Assembly (NCBI RefSeq): GCF_003001935.1
Contig: NZ_PVNG01000012.1
Span: forward strand, 186,001-250,000
DNA from: Nonomuraea fuscirosea
GTDB taxonomy: Bacteria > Actinomycetota > Actinomycetes > Streptosporangiales > Streptosporangiaceae
DNA: 64,000 nucleotides
Direction: 5' to 3'
Under the pieces are notes generated by a model. That model was not told where the DNA came from, did no database searches, and saw nothing but the letters and a program-made list of their open reading frames with translations. Shown here one piece after another: positions 57,422 through 64,000 of this stretch (its first letter is position 1; each line of letters starts with the position of its first letter). A program made the translations under genes and the position numbers.

Positions 57422-57865
57422 TCAGCCCAGGGCGCCGAGGTCCGCGGAGAGCCAGCGTTCTGGACGCATTCTGAACGTCACCAGCACGTTCAGATCCGAG
57501 CCCTGCACATATCCCGACACGGCGTCGGGCGGCAGATAACGAGCCGAGATGCGGGTCAGCTCCTCCAGCGTCGTCGGCCCCGACCACACGACCGGCCCCT
57601 CCACCGAGACGTACCGGTAGGTCGGGCTGGCCCGCTGCACCAGCATCGAGAACCGGCCCGCCTTCGCGATCAGCCTGGCCTTGTGCGAGTCGCCGTCGGT
57701 CAGGAACCGGATCTCGCCGCCGGGGCTGTAGTCGTACCAGACCGGCACGGTCAGCGGCGCCCGCCCCTCGCCGGACTCCACGGCCAGACCCGCGATGTGC
57801 GTCTCCGCCAGAAACGCCTCCCGCGCCGCCACGCTCAACGGCATCCCGCCCACCCCCGTATTCAT
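57422..57865 (-). CDS. Pyridoxamine 5'-phosphate oxidase-fold protein (flavin/F420-binding type)
   Basis: A 147-aa split-barrel protein. AFLAETHIAGLAVESGEGRAPLTVPVWYDYSPGGEIRFLTDGDSHKARLIAKAGRFSMLVQR matches small PPOX proteins binding FMN or F420. RYVSVEGPVVW continues the barrel. The start is either ATG 57865 (MNTGVGG) or ATG 57844 (MPLSVAA). Neither has a strong ribosome site. The reaction is unknown. Confidence 0.82.
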   Translation of the reverse strand: MNTGVGGMPLSVAAREAFLAETHIAGLAVESGEGRAPLTVPVWYDYSPGGEIRFLTDGDSHKARLIAKAGRFSMLVQRASPTYRYVSVEGPVVWSGPTTLEELTRISARYLPPDAVSGYVQGSDLNVLVTFRMRPERWLSADLGALG

Positions 57866-57982
57866 CGATCTTGAAACGGCTATTCCCCCTGGGAGCGATC
57901 CCGAAAAGTCCCCACCCACGTCAGCCCGGCCGCTCCTGCTCGCAACGACCTGATGGACTCGGGGCCACGCGCCTCCGCAGCC

Positions 57983-58016
57983 ACTGTTTGCAGTGTTATA
58001 GTCAAAAGCAAACAGT
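57983..58016. promoter_or_regulatory. Operator-like inverted repeat around a -10 box
   Basis: Arms ACTGTTTGC and GCAAACAGT (9 bp, perfect) are separated by 16 bases that contain TATAGT (57997-58002), a good -10 hexamer. This lies 12 bp before the ATG of the membrane-protein gene whose operon ends in a YtrA-type GntR regulator, the likely binder. Confidence 0.68.
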
Positions 58017-58027
58017 TGGAGGTCGCC

Positions 58028-59011
58028 ATGAACCGTTCCTCCGATCTCGCGGCGCGAGGACGCCTGCGCCGCCTGACCCTGACCGCGGTTCCCCTGCTGC
58101 TGGTGGTGGCCGCACCCATGATCATGCTCAGCTGGTACGGCGAGCGACTGCCCGACCGGGCCTACGTCGACAGCTGGGCGGCCCTGCCCCAATACGCGCC
58201 CTCCTGGGAAGGCTGGCTCTCCCAGCAGTGGTTCACGCTGGTGCTGTTCGAGGCGTCGCTCCTCTTCCCGTTCGTGTGCTACTGGCGCCTGCCCCAGCTG
58301 CAGCGCGGCCTGGTGGCCCTGGCGTTCTTCGTCGGCGGCTCCCGCACGGCGGTCGTCGTGCTCTCCGTGACCGCGCTCGCCGGGCAGCCGGGCCCGGTCC
58401 CCGCGCCACCGTGGCACCGGGCCGTGGAGATCGCCGTGACCATCGCGGCAGCCGCACTGGGCTACCTGGCCGCGGGCCGGATCCCGGCGCCGCCCGAAGC
58501 CACCGCCGCACCACCCGCGCACGCGCCCACCATGACACTCGCACCGACGCAACGCGTCCTCTTCGTGACGTCGTCCTGGTCGGCCCCCAGGCTGGCCGTC
58601 GCCGCCGTCCTGGGCATGCTGACCGGGCTCAGCGTCCCCTACGGCTCCGGAACCTGGCAGGGCACGGTACTGCTGGGCGCATGGACGATCTTCGAGGTGG
58701 CGCAGGCGCGCACCCGCCTGCAGATCGACCACTCGGGCATCACCGTACGGGCCGCCTGGCTGCCCGCCCTGCACCGGACCCTGCCCTACCCCCTGATACG
58801 GTTCGCGCAGGCCAGCGCCGGACGTCCCCCAGGACGCTACCGGCTGCACGACGGCGACGAAGGCTGGGGAATCATCAGCGGGAAAGGACCGGCCCTGGTG
58901 GCGAGGCTGAGCGACGACCGCCAGTTCGTCTACTCCACCCGCGCCGCCGAGACCGCCGCGGCACTCGTCAACGGATGGCTCAGCAGGCAGCGCCAGGGAG
59001 AGACGGCCTGA
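58028..59011 (+). CDS. Membrane protein linked to a GntR/YtrA regulator
   Basis: A 327-aa protein with about six helices (residues 15-35, 65-85, 92-118, 130-150, 185-205 and 212-228). Then a soluble part with QIDHSGITVRAAWLPALHRTLPYPLIRFAQ that looks like a PH-like or DUF1648-associated fold. GGAGG precedes ATG 58028. It overlaps the regulator gene by one base (TGATG). Such pairs often deal with envelope stress; the role here is unknown. Confidence 0.75.
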   Translation: MNRSSDLAARGRLRRLTLTAVPLLLVVAAPMIMLSWYGERLPDRAYVDSWAALPQYAPSWEGWLSQQWFTLVLFEASLLFPFVCYWRLPQLQRGLVALAFFVGGSRTAVVVLSVTALAGQPGPVPAPPWHRAVEIAVTIAAAALGYLAAGRIPAPPEATAAPPAHAPTMTLAPTQRVLFVTSSWSAPRLAVAAVLGMLTGLSVPYGSGTWQGTVLLGAWTIFEVAQARTRLQIDHSGITVRAAWLPALHRTLPYPLIRFAQASAGRPPGRYRLHDGDEGWGIISGKGPALVARLSDDRQFVYSTRAAETAAALVNGWLSRQRQGETA

Positions 59012-59376
59012 TGCTCATCAGCATCGACCCGGCCTCGCCCCAACCCCTCGCCGACCAGGTGGCCGCCTCCGTACGCGCCGCGCTGGCCGGCGGCACGGCG
59101 GCACCCGGCGACCGGCTCCCCTCGGCCCGCAACGTGGCCGCCACGCTCGGCATCAACCTGCACACCGTCCTGCGCGGCTACCAGCAACTACGCGACGAAG
59201 GCCTGGTGGAGCTGCGCCGCGGCCGGGCGGCCGTCATCACCGACAACGCCGACCGGCTCCGGCTCCGGCTCGCCGAAGCAGCCGAGGAGTTCGCCCGCGC
59301 CGCCCTCCACACCGGCGCCTCCGAAGAGGAAGCCGTGGCGGCGGCTCGCGCGGCCTGGAAAACCCTGAGCCGCTGA
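59011..59376 (+). CDS. GntR family regulator, YtrA subfamily
   Basis: A 121-aa regulator. The winged helix (residues 8-75) reads PLADQVAASVRAALAGGTAAPGDRLPSARNVAATLGINLHTVLRGYQQLRDEGLVELRRGRAAVI. A short helical tail of about 45 residues makes the dimer, the mark of the YtrA group. It probably represses its own operon through the inverted repeat at 57983-58016. Confidence 0.92.
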   Translation: MLISIDPASPQPLADQVAASVRAALAGGTAAPGDRLPSARNVAATLGINLHTVLRGYQQLRDEGLVELRRGRAAVITDNADRLRLRLAEAAEEFARAALHTGASEEEAVAAARAAWKTLSR

Positions 59377-59397
59377 CCGGCGCCGGGCCTCAGACGG

Positions 59398-60168
59398 TCA
59401 GTATTTGGGGCCGACATGCCGATCGAGCAACTCCACGGCCTCCCGCCTGGCCACGGACAGCTCGTTGCGCTTGTTGAAGCGCCAGGCGACCCCGAGCAGG
59501 TCGAGCGCCTCGCCGCAGAGGGCGAGAATGTCGGAGGACTCGTTCTTGAACAGGTAGCGGGGGTATTCGTACCAGTGGACACCGCTGGGCAGGTCGCGGC
59601 GGACGCGGTTGACGCCTCGGTAGCCGTCGGAGTGCATGAGCCCTCTGACCAGCCGTCCAGGGTGTGCTGAGACGATCTCTCGCTGCCAAGGGGCGAGCAC
59701 GATCGCACGCTCGTGCTTCTTGCCGGGGCCGTGCTGGGGGAACAGATGAGGCCAGTGCTTCGAGTAGGAGTTGACGTCTTTGCAGCCCTGCTTCTGCAGC
59801 ACGCGGACCCTGTTGGTCGGCCGGACGGCGCGCAGCGCGTCGACACATTCCTGGACCAGGCCCGGCCACGTGTCGGCACAGGCGATCCGCAGCGCCCAGA
59901 CCTGCTTGGCGCGGTCGCCCACCCAGGAGATGCAGCCGTCACCCAGATAGAGGCCCAGGAGGTAGGCGTAGGCCTCAGGAGGCGAGGGCAGCCGAGGAGA
60001 GGCGGCACAGCGAGGGCAGGTGCCGGTCATGGGCGAGTCGTCCCCCGGCCGGTCGCGCCACCTGCGAACCGTGGCAGGGCTGACCCCGATCCGGCGGCTC
60101 GTCTCATGGACACTCAGCCCGGAGCTCAGCAGTCGGCGCGCCCGATCGCGCAGAGCGAGGTCATGCAT
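59398..60168 (-). CDS. Free-standing HTH plus LAGLIDADG endonuclease-like protein
   Basis: A 256-aa protein. Residues 1-40 hold a Hin-like HTH (SVHETSRRIGVSPATVRRWRDRP) and then a CPRC pair. Two LAGLIDADG-type motifs follow, YLLGLYLGDG (69-78) and LVRGLMHSDG (173-182), each with the acidic residue for metal. That is the layout of a monomeric homing endonuclease. No intein or intron host is seen around it. It lies 60 bp behind a tRNA gene on the same strand. Nuclease activity is inferred only. Confidence 0.78.
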   Translation of the reverse strand: MHDLALRDRARRLLSSGLSVHETSRRIGVSPATVRRWRDRPGDDSPMTGTCPRCAASPRLPSPPEAYAYLLGLYLGDGCISWVGDRAKQVWALRIACADTWPGLVQECVDALRAVRPTNRVRVLQKQGCKDVNSYSKHWPHLFPQHGPGKKHERAIVLAPWQREIVSAHPGRLVRGLMHSDGYRGVNRVRRDLPSGVHWYEYPRYLFKNESSDILALCGEALDLLGVAWRFNKRNELSVARREAVELLDRHVGPKY

Positions 60169-60200
60169 GCGGAGAGTGTCGCAGTCGGGTCCGACAAAAG

Positions 60201-60224
60201 CCGCCCGGCCAGGAAGCCGGGCGG
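60201..60224 (-). terminator. Intrinsic terminator of the tRNA gene
   Basis: A 9-bp perfect stem CCGCCCGGC/GCCGGGCGG with a 6-nt loop, followed on the reverse strand by CTTTTG. It lies just behind the CCA end of the tRNA. Confidence 0.75.
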
Positions 60225-60228
60225 CTGA

Positions 60229-60306
60229 TGGTGCCCCGGGTGGGATTCGAACCCACACTGTACGGGTTTTGAATCCGTTCCCTGCTGCCAGTTGGGGTAC
60301 CGGGGC
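60229..60306 (-). tRNA. tRNA with CAA anticodon and a short variable loop
   Basis: The reverse strand folds as a cloverleaf: acceptor GCCCCGG/CCGGGGC, T-arm GTGGG-TTCGAAT-CCCAC, anticodon loop TTCAAAA giving CAA, and encoded CCA after discriminator A. CAA would read UUG (Leu), but tRNA-Leu should have a long class II arm; here the variable loop is five bases (ACAGT). Two non-pairs, C10-A25 and A31-C39, weaken the stems. It could be a real odd tRNA or a decaying gene. Confidence 0.7.
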
Positions 60307-60422
60307 TGATATCCGGAGAAATCCAGATTCATCCGTGATGCACGGACCTGAAGCTTAGCTCAACCTGGGCCACATCGATCCGGCGTGGATCTAATCTACC
60401 GGACGTCTGTACTCTTCTGCTC

Positions 60423-61007
60423 GTGAGTACGCAGCGGCGAGTAGTGATCGCGGAAGACGAGGCGCTGATCCGCCTCGACCTCAAGGAGATGCTCCAGGAG
60501 GACGGCTACGTCGTCGTGGGCGAGGCCGGTGATGGTGAGCAGGCGATCCGGCTGGCCGCCGATCTGAGACCCGATCTGGTGATTCTGGACGTGAAGATGC
60601 CGGTGCTCGACGGCATCTCGGCGGCCGAGCGGATCGTGGCGGACCGGATCGCCCCCTGTCTGATCCTGACCGCGTTCTCCCAGCGTGATCTGGTGGAGCG
60701 GGCCCGTGACGCGGGGGCGATGGCTTATCTGGTGAAGCCGTTCACGAAGGCGGATCTGGTGCCGGCGATCGAGATGGCGGTCAGCAGGCATGAGGAGATG
60801 GTCGCGCTGGCGGCCGAGGTGTCGAGTCTGTCGGAGCGGCTGGAGACCAGGAAGCTGGTCGAGCGGGCCAAGGGGCAGTTGATGACGCAGCACGGCTGGA
60901 GTGAGCCGCAGGCGTTCAGGTGGATTCAGAAGGCGTCGATGGATCGGCGGTTGAGCATGCGTGAGGTTGCTCAGATCGTTATAGACGACGCTGCTGAGCG
61001 GTCCTGA
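60423..61007 (+). CDS. pdtaR: ANTAR-domain response regulator PdtaR
   Basis: A 194-aa receiver-plus-ANTAR protein. AEDEALIRLDLKEML, the phospho-Asp in DLVILDVKMPVLDG, and AYLVKPFTKADL form the receiver. LETRKLVERAKGQLMTQHGWSEPQAFRWIQKASMDRRLSMREVAQIVI is the RNA-binding ANTAR. When phosphorylated it binds paired hairpins in mRNA and prevents termination. GTG at 60423. The partner kinase PdtaS is not in the window. Confidence 0.95.
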   Translation: MSTQRRVVIAEDEALIRLDLKEMLQEDGYVVVGEAGDGEQAIRLAADLRPDLVILDVKMPVLDGISAAERIVADRIAPCLILTAFSQRDLVERARDAGAMAYLVKPFTKADLVPAIEMAVSRHEEMVALAAEVSSLSERLETRKLVERAKGQLMTQHGWSEPQAFRWIQKASMDRRLSMREVAQIVIDDAAERS

Positions 61008-61040
61008 GGGAGTCCGCCGTCGGGGCGGGGGCGTGGATGG

Positions 61041-62126
61041 TCAGCGCAGTACGGCTGTGAGCAGGTCGGCGCCGAGGGCCGTGAGGTCGGGGAGGTTGAC
61101 GCTGTAGCGGACGTGGCGGCCGTGCCGCTGGGTGGTGAGCAGGCCCGCGCGGCGCAGGACGGCGAGGTGGCGGGAGACCTCCGGGGGCGTGAGTTCCCAG
61201 GCGTGGGCCAGTTCGCCGGTGGTGTGCGGGCCGCGGGCCAGGGTGCGGAGGAGTCGTAGCCGTACGGGGTGGGCGAGTGCCTCCAGGCGGAGGGTGACGG
61301 TTTCCAGCGTCACCGGTTTGGGCGGGTCCGCGTCGGCCACGGGGTACTGCACGACGGGCGGCCGGCCGGGTGCGTGGATCGCCACGAGGTGCGGGCGGCC
61401 GAAGACGCTGGGCAGGAAGGTGATGCCGGTGTGCCGGGCGGTGGTGGCGTTGTCCTGGAGTTTGTCGACGATGAGGTGGTCGCCGTCCGGGGTCAGGGTG
61501 AGGGCGTCGGAGATCGACGCGAGTGCCGCTCCGATGCCGTGGCGTTGCCGCAGGTCGTGTCTCATGCGCAGGTCGGCGGCGAGTTGCGGGGCGACGCGGG
61601 TCCAGGTGGCGTCGAAGAAGGCTTCGGCGCACTGTTCGAGGGTGTGACGGACTCGGGCCCGTACGGCGGCGGGGTCGGCGAGCAGGCGTTCGGCGAAGGT
61701 CTCCTGGAGGGTGCCGCGGGCCTGGGCCAGGTTCATGGCCCGGTCGCGGGCGGTGGTGTCGGTGAGCGGTGACGGTGCGGTGAAGTGCACGCGGTTGCTG
61801 CCGCAGGTGGTGATGAGCGCGGCGGTCACGTAGGTCTCGTCGTCGATCCGGTCCACGTCGTCGAGTTCTTCGGCGAGGGTGGGCCGGGGGCGGGCGGGGA
61901 CGAGGAAGTCGGCTCGTGAGGAGCGCCAGAGGAACTCCGCCTCGCGCAGCCGCTCGGCGAGTTCGGGCCGCATCCGGGCCCAGACGTCCGCGGCCCAGCC
62001 GGCGAGTTTCGGGTGGTGCCCGGGTTCGGCCAGGACGTGCAGCATGGCGGTCAGCTCGGCCAGGGGGGAGGCGGCGAACCGCAGTCGTTCGGGCGGCAGG
62101 CCGCTGATGTCGATCCGCAGCGTCAT
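61041..62126 (-). CDS. ArsR-type HTH regulator with DUF5937-like N-terminus
   Basis: A 361-aa regulator. The first 240 residues match the long N-terminal domain (LRFAASPLAELTAMLHVLAEPGHHPKLAGWAADV) of actinobacterial DUF5937 regulators. The winged helix is at the C-terminus: RLEALAHPVRLRLLRTLARGPHTTGELAHAWELTPPEVSRHLAVLRRAGLLTTQRHGRHVRYSVN. No metal-binding Cys are seen. It is divergent from an MFS gene, presumably its target. Confidence 0.88.
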   Translation of the reverse strand: MTLRIDISGLPPERLRFAASPLAELTAMLHVLAEPGHHPKLAGWAADVWARMRPELAERLREAEFLWRSSRADFLVPARPRPTLAEELDDVDRIDDETYVTAALITTCGSNRVHFTAPSPLTDTTARDRAMNLAQARGTLQETFAERLLADPAAVRARVRHTLEQCAEAFFDATWTRVAPQLAADLRMRHDLRQRHGIGAALASISDALTLTPDGDHLIVDKLQDNATTARHTGITFLPSVFGRPHLVAIHAPGRPPVVQYPVADADPPKPVTLETVTLRLEALAHPVRLRLLRTLARGPHTTGELAHAWELTPPEVSRHLAVLRRAGLLTTQRHGRHVRYSVNLPDLTALGADLLTAVLR

Positions 62127-62167
62127 CCTCTCATCATCGCTGGTGGGACGGCCGGGGTCGGCGTCGG

Positions 62168-62184
62168 TTGACGGTATCCGTCAA
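62168..62184. promoter_or_regulatory. Operator-like inverted repeat in the divergent ArsR/MFS promoter
   Basis: TTGACGGTATCCGTCAA has 7-bp arms and a 3-bp centre. A half site GTTGACG recurs at 62218-62224, touching the MFS start. Both lie between the divergent genes. Confidence 0.6.
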
Positions 62185-62226
62185 TCGTCGCGGCCGGTCC
62201 GGGCGGCTGGACGCACGGTTGACGCC

Positions 62227-63441
62227 ATGGCGACCATCGACACTCGGGCCCTCGTCCGTGCCTCGGGAGGCCCTCGCTATGCCGTCGCCCTTGCCGTGGA
62301 CGCGCTCGGCACGGGCCTGCTGCGGCCTTTTCTGCTGCTGTACGGGGTGACGGTGCTGGGGTTGTCCGCGCCGGTCGCCGGCGTCGCCATGACGGCGGGT
62401 GTCGTCGTGGGTCTGGTGTGTGTGCCGGGGGTCGGCCGGTGGCTGGACCGGGGTGCGCGCAGCGCGGTCGTGGCGGCGTCGATGCTGGTACGGGTGGTGG
62501 GTGTGGTGCTGCTGGTGGCCACTCCGGCGGGGAACGTGTGGTTGTTCGCGGCGGCGGCGCTCTTCCTCGGGGTCGGCAACCAGGCGTGGCCGACCGCCCA
62601 TGCGGCTCTGGTGGCCACGGTCGCGCATGGCCGGGACCGGGATGCCGCCCTCGCGGCGGGTCGCGCGTTGCGTAATGCCGGGCTGGGCGCGGGTGCGCTG
62701 CTCGCCACCGTGTGCCTGGCGGGCGGGGCCGCCGGATCGCGGGTGTCGGCGGTCGTCACCGGGTTCGCCTATCTCGCCGCGGCGGGCTTGGCGTGGTCGG
62801 TCCGCGTGCGCGCTCATCCGGCGGTCGCCATGGAGGGGGACGGCGAGCCCGCGCCGCGGATGGGCGTGCTGCTGGCCGCCAACGTGATCTACGTCTTCTG
62901 CCTCAACGTGCCGGAGATCGCGCTTCCGCTGGTCCTGGTGACGCAGTTGCACGCTTCGCCGGTCTGGCCGGCGGCCGTCTTCGTGGCCAACACGGTCCTG
63001 GTGATCACGCTGCAGGTTCCGGTCACGGTCCTGCTGTCCCGTTTCCGCCGGCGGATCGTGCTGGCGCTCGCCGGTGTGGTGCTGGCCGTGTCCTATCTCG
63101 GTTTTCTCGTGGCCATGTCCCTGGGGCAAGGGTGGGGCGCTCCGGCCGTCGCGGTGGTGTCCGTGGTCTGCACCGTGGGCGAGATCGTCTATGCCGGCAG
63201 CGCCACCGCGCTGGTCGCGGCGCGTGCCCCGGCGCGGGTTCTGGGACGCGCTCTGGCCCGCTTCCAGCTCTCCACGGGTTTCGGCCTGGCCGTTTCCCCG
63301 GCGGTCATCACGGCGCTCGCGTCGCACGGTCCGGCCGTGCTCTGGGGCGGCCTCGCCGGTGCGACGCTGCTGTCCGCCTCGGCCGTCGCCGTCGGGACGG
63401 ACCGGGAGTCCCGGGAGCGGCGCGATCATGACCGGCATTGA
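62227..63441 (+). CDS. MFS transporter
   Basis: A 404-aa, 12-helix MFS protein starting MATIDTRALVRASGGPRYAVALAVDALGTGLLRPFLLLYGV. Motif A is VCVPGVGRWLDRGARS and the centre loop is HPAVAMEGDGEPAPR. Usual for actinomycete exporters that pair with ArsR/DUF5937 regulators. Substrate unknown. ATG 62227 chosen, 100 bp from the divergent start. Confidence 0.87.
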   Translation: MATIDTRALVRASGGPRYAVALAVDALGTGLLRPFLLLYGVTVLGLSAPVAGVAMTAGVVVGLVCVPGVGRWLDRGARSAVVAASMLVRVVGVVLLVATPAGNVWLFAAAALFLGVGNQAWPTAHAALVATVAHGRDRDAALAAGRALRNAGLGAGALLATVCLAGGAAGSRVSAVVTGFAYLAAAGLAWSVRVRAHPAVAMEGDGEPAPRMGVLLAANVIYVFCLNVPEIALPLVLVTQLHASPVWPAAVFVANTVLVITLQVPVTVLLSRFRRRIVLALAGVVLAVSYLGFLVAMSLGQGWGAPAVAVVSVVCTVGEIVYAGSATALVAARAPARVLGRALARFQLSTGFGLAVSPAVITALASHGPAVLWGGLAGATLLSASAVAVGTDRESRERRDHDRH

Positions 63442-63454
63442 CCAGGCCGGTCAG

Positions 63455-63517
63455 GGCAGGATCACCGCCGTCCTGGGCAGGATCCACGCCGTCCGGAGGA
63501 GGATCGACGCCGTTCGG
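63455..63517. repeat. Three tandem 21-bp repeats after the MFS stop
   Basis: Units at 63455, 63476 and 63497 share GGCAGGATC or AGGAGGATC, then ACGCCGT. They start 14 bp behind the MFS stop codon. Confidence 0.65.
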
Positions 63518-63806
63518 GGCTTATGGCCCGATTTTCCGAGCCGGCGCCTCAGGGTGGCATCGCACGGTTGAGGCCGCGTCTCCCGGCAATATTATCTAGA
63601 TCCGGAAATTTCGGATCAGGTCATCTCAAATCGTGGAGTGTCCGTAACTCTCATGAAACATACCATTACTATGGGTGTTTAGGACATTACGAATCGGCAT
63701 AAAAGCCCCAGAAGAACTCCCCACAACCGCCCAAAAGAGGCATGCTGAGCTCGGAAAACCCGGCGAAGGTGATCGTCACTTCGCTGAGATAGGGGGAGTC
63801 TCTTTC
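63518..63806 (+). promoter_or_regulatory. AT-richer leader of the binding-protein gene
   Basis: From about 63580 to 63720 the GC content falls clearly below its surroundings, a sign of a promoter or structured leader. An inverted repeat GATCCG-GAAATTT-CGGATC lies at 63599-63617. A ribosome site AGGGGGAG precedes the ATG. Because the neighbouring pdtaR encodes an ANTAR protein, an antitermination hairpin pair here is conceivable but not shown. Confidence 0.45.
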
Positions 63807-64000
63807 ATGATGCGCATTGCTCCAGCGGGGCGCTTGCTGGCCGTCGCGGCCGCGGCGAGCCTGGCCCTGACGGCCTGTGGTGGTGGCGGCGACACGGCCG
63901 CCGAGCAGTCAGGCACCGCCGCGCCGTCCACGGCGGCCTCCTCGGCCCCGGCGGCTGCGGGCGACGGCACGCTGACCATCGGCACGGTGCTGCCCCAGAC
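63807..64000 (+). CDS. ABC transporter substrate-binding lipoprotein (amino-acid type), cut by the window end
   Basis: Only 64 residues are visible. MRIAPAGRLLAVAAAASLALTACGGGG is a lipoprotein signal peptide with lipobox LTAC. A Ser/Ala-rich linker follows, then GTLTIGTVLPQ, the opening of periplasmic-binding proteins of the branched-chain amino acid family. Two ATG codons in a row (63807, 63810) are possible starts. In related genomes a branched-chain amino acid ABC operon lies near pdtaR, which agrees. Confidence 0.8.
   Translation, partial: MMRIAPAGRLLAVAAAASLALTACGGGGDTAAEQSGTAAPSTAASSAPAAAGDGTLTIGTVLPQ

Noticed and set aside
60126..60358. Short coding frames across the tRNA that translate to GGIRTHT- or WVRIPPGAP-type peptides
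   Set aside because: These are well-known false translations of tRNA genes; I start the neighbouring HTH-LAGLIDADG gene at 60168 instead.

Overview
This is a high-GC (roughly 70%), gene-dense chromosomal segment of an actinomycete. The conserved order hisDCB-hisH-priA-hisF, hisI, trpCBA, lgt, gltBD, pyk, tRNA and pdtaR matches Streptomyces and Streptosporangiales chromosomes. Heavy GTG-start use and 1-4 nt stop/start overlaps fit the same group. A Nonomuraea- or Streptosporangium-like organism is my best guess, but that is inference. No phage, insertion sequence, CRISPR array or resistance island was seen.

1-12 kb holds an amidase, a MurA paralogue with Asp at the catalytic position, a class A penicillin-binding protein, a YbaK-type deacylase, an AraC regulator divergent from a fosmidomycin-resistance-type exporter, a secreted trypsin-like protease and an ATP-dependent DNA ligase. 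12.2-18.3 kb is the his operon with two small membrane proteins and a RidA-like protein built in, ended by a perfect 28-bp palindrome. 18.4-26.4 kb has a glutamine-synthetase-like enzyme, a tiny membrane protein, a TIGR03085 protein, a heterodimeric ABC exporter and a group of partner-switching regulators. 26.5-32.8 kb carries hisI and the trp block (membrane proteins, trpC, trpB, trpA). trpE, usually found after hisI, is absent.

33.1-41.4 kb is a six-gene, mostly translationally coupled run: MauE/DoxX-like protein, DsbA-like thioredoxin, lgt, a VIT-family transporter, a 1287-residue Gly/Asp-rich repeat protein with a C-terminal membrane anchor, and a smaller paralogue of its extracellular domain that has its own repeat block inserted. 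This is the least explained part of the window.

41.6-56 kb holds a DinB-like protein, a bis-aminopropyl-spermidine-synthase-family enzyme, gltB-gltD (glutamate synthase), a TetR regulator with three tandem operator-like sites in front of a DHA2 exporter, a subtilase, a possible 72-aa gene and pyk. 56.3-64 kb holds dapD, a PPOX-fold protein, a membrane protein/GntR pair with an inverted-repeat operator, a free-standing HTH-LAGLIDADG protein beside an odd tRNA(CAA), pdtaR, a divergent ArsR/MFS pair and the start of an amino-acid-type ABC binding lipoprotein cut by the window end.

Two themes recur. Nitrogen and amino-acid metabolism dominates (his, trp, gltBD, GS-like, dapD). Short tandem repeats of 11-53 bp also sit at or just after stop codons in at least seven places.
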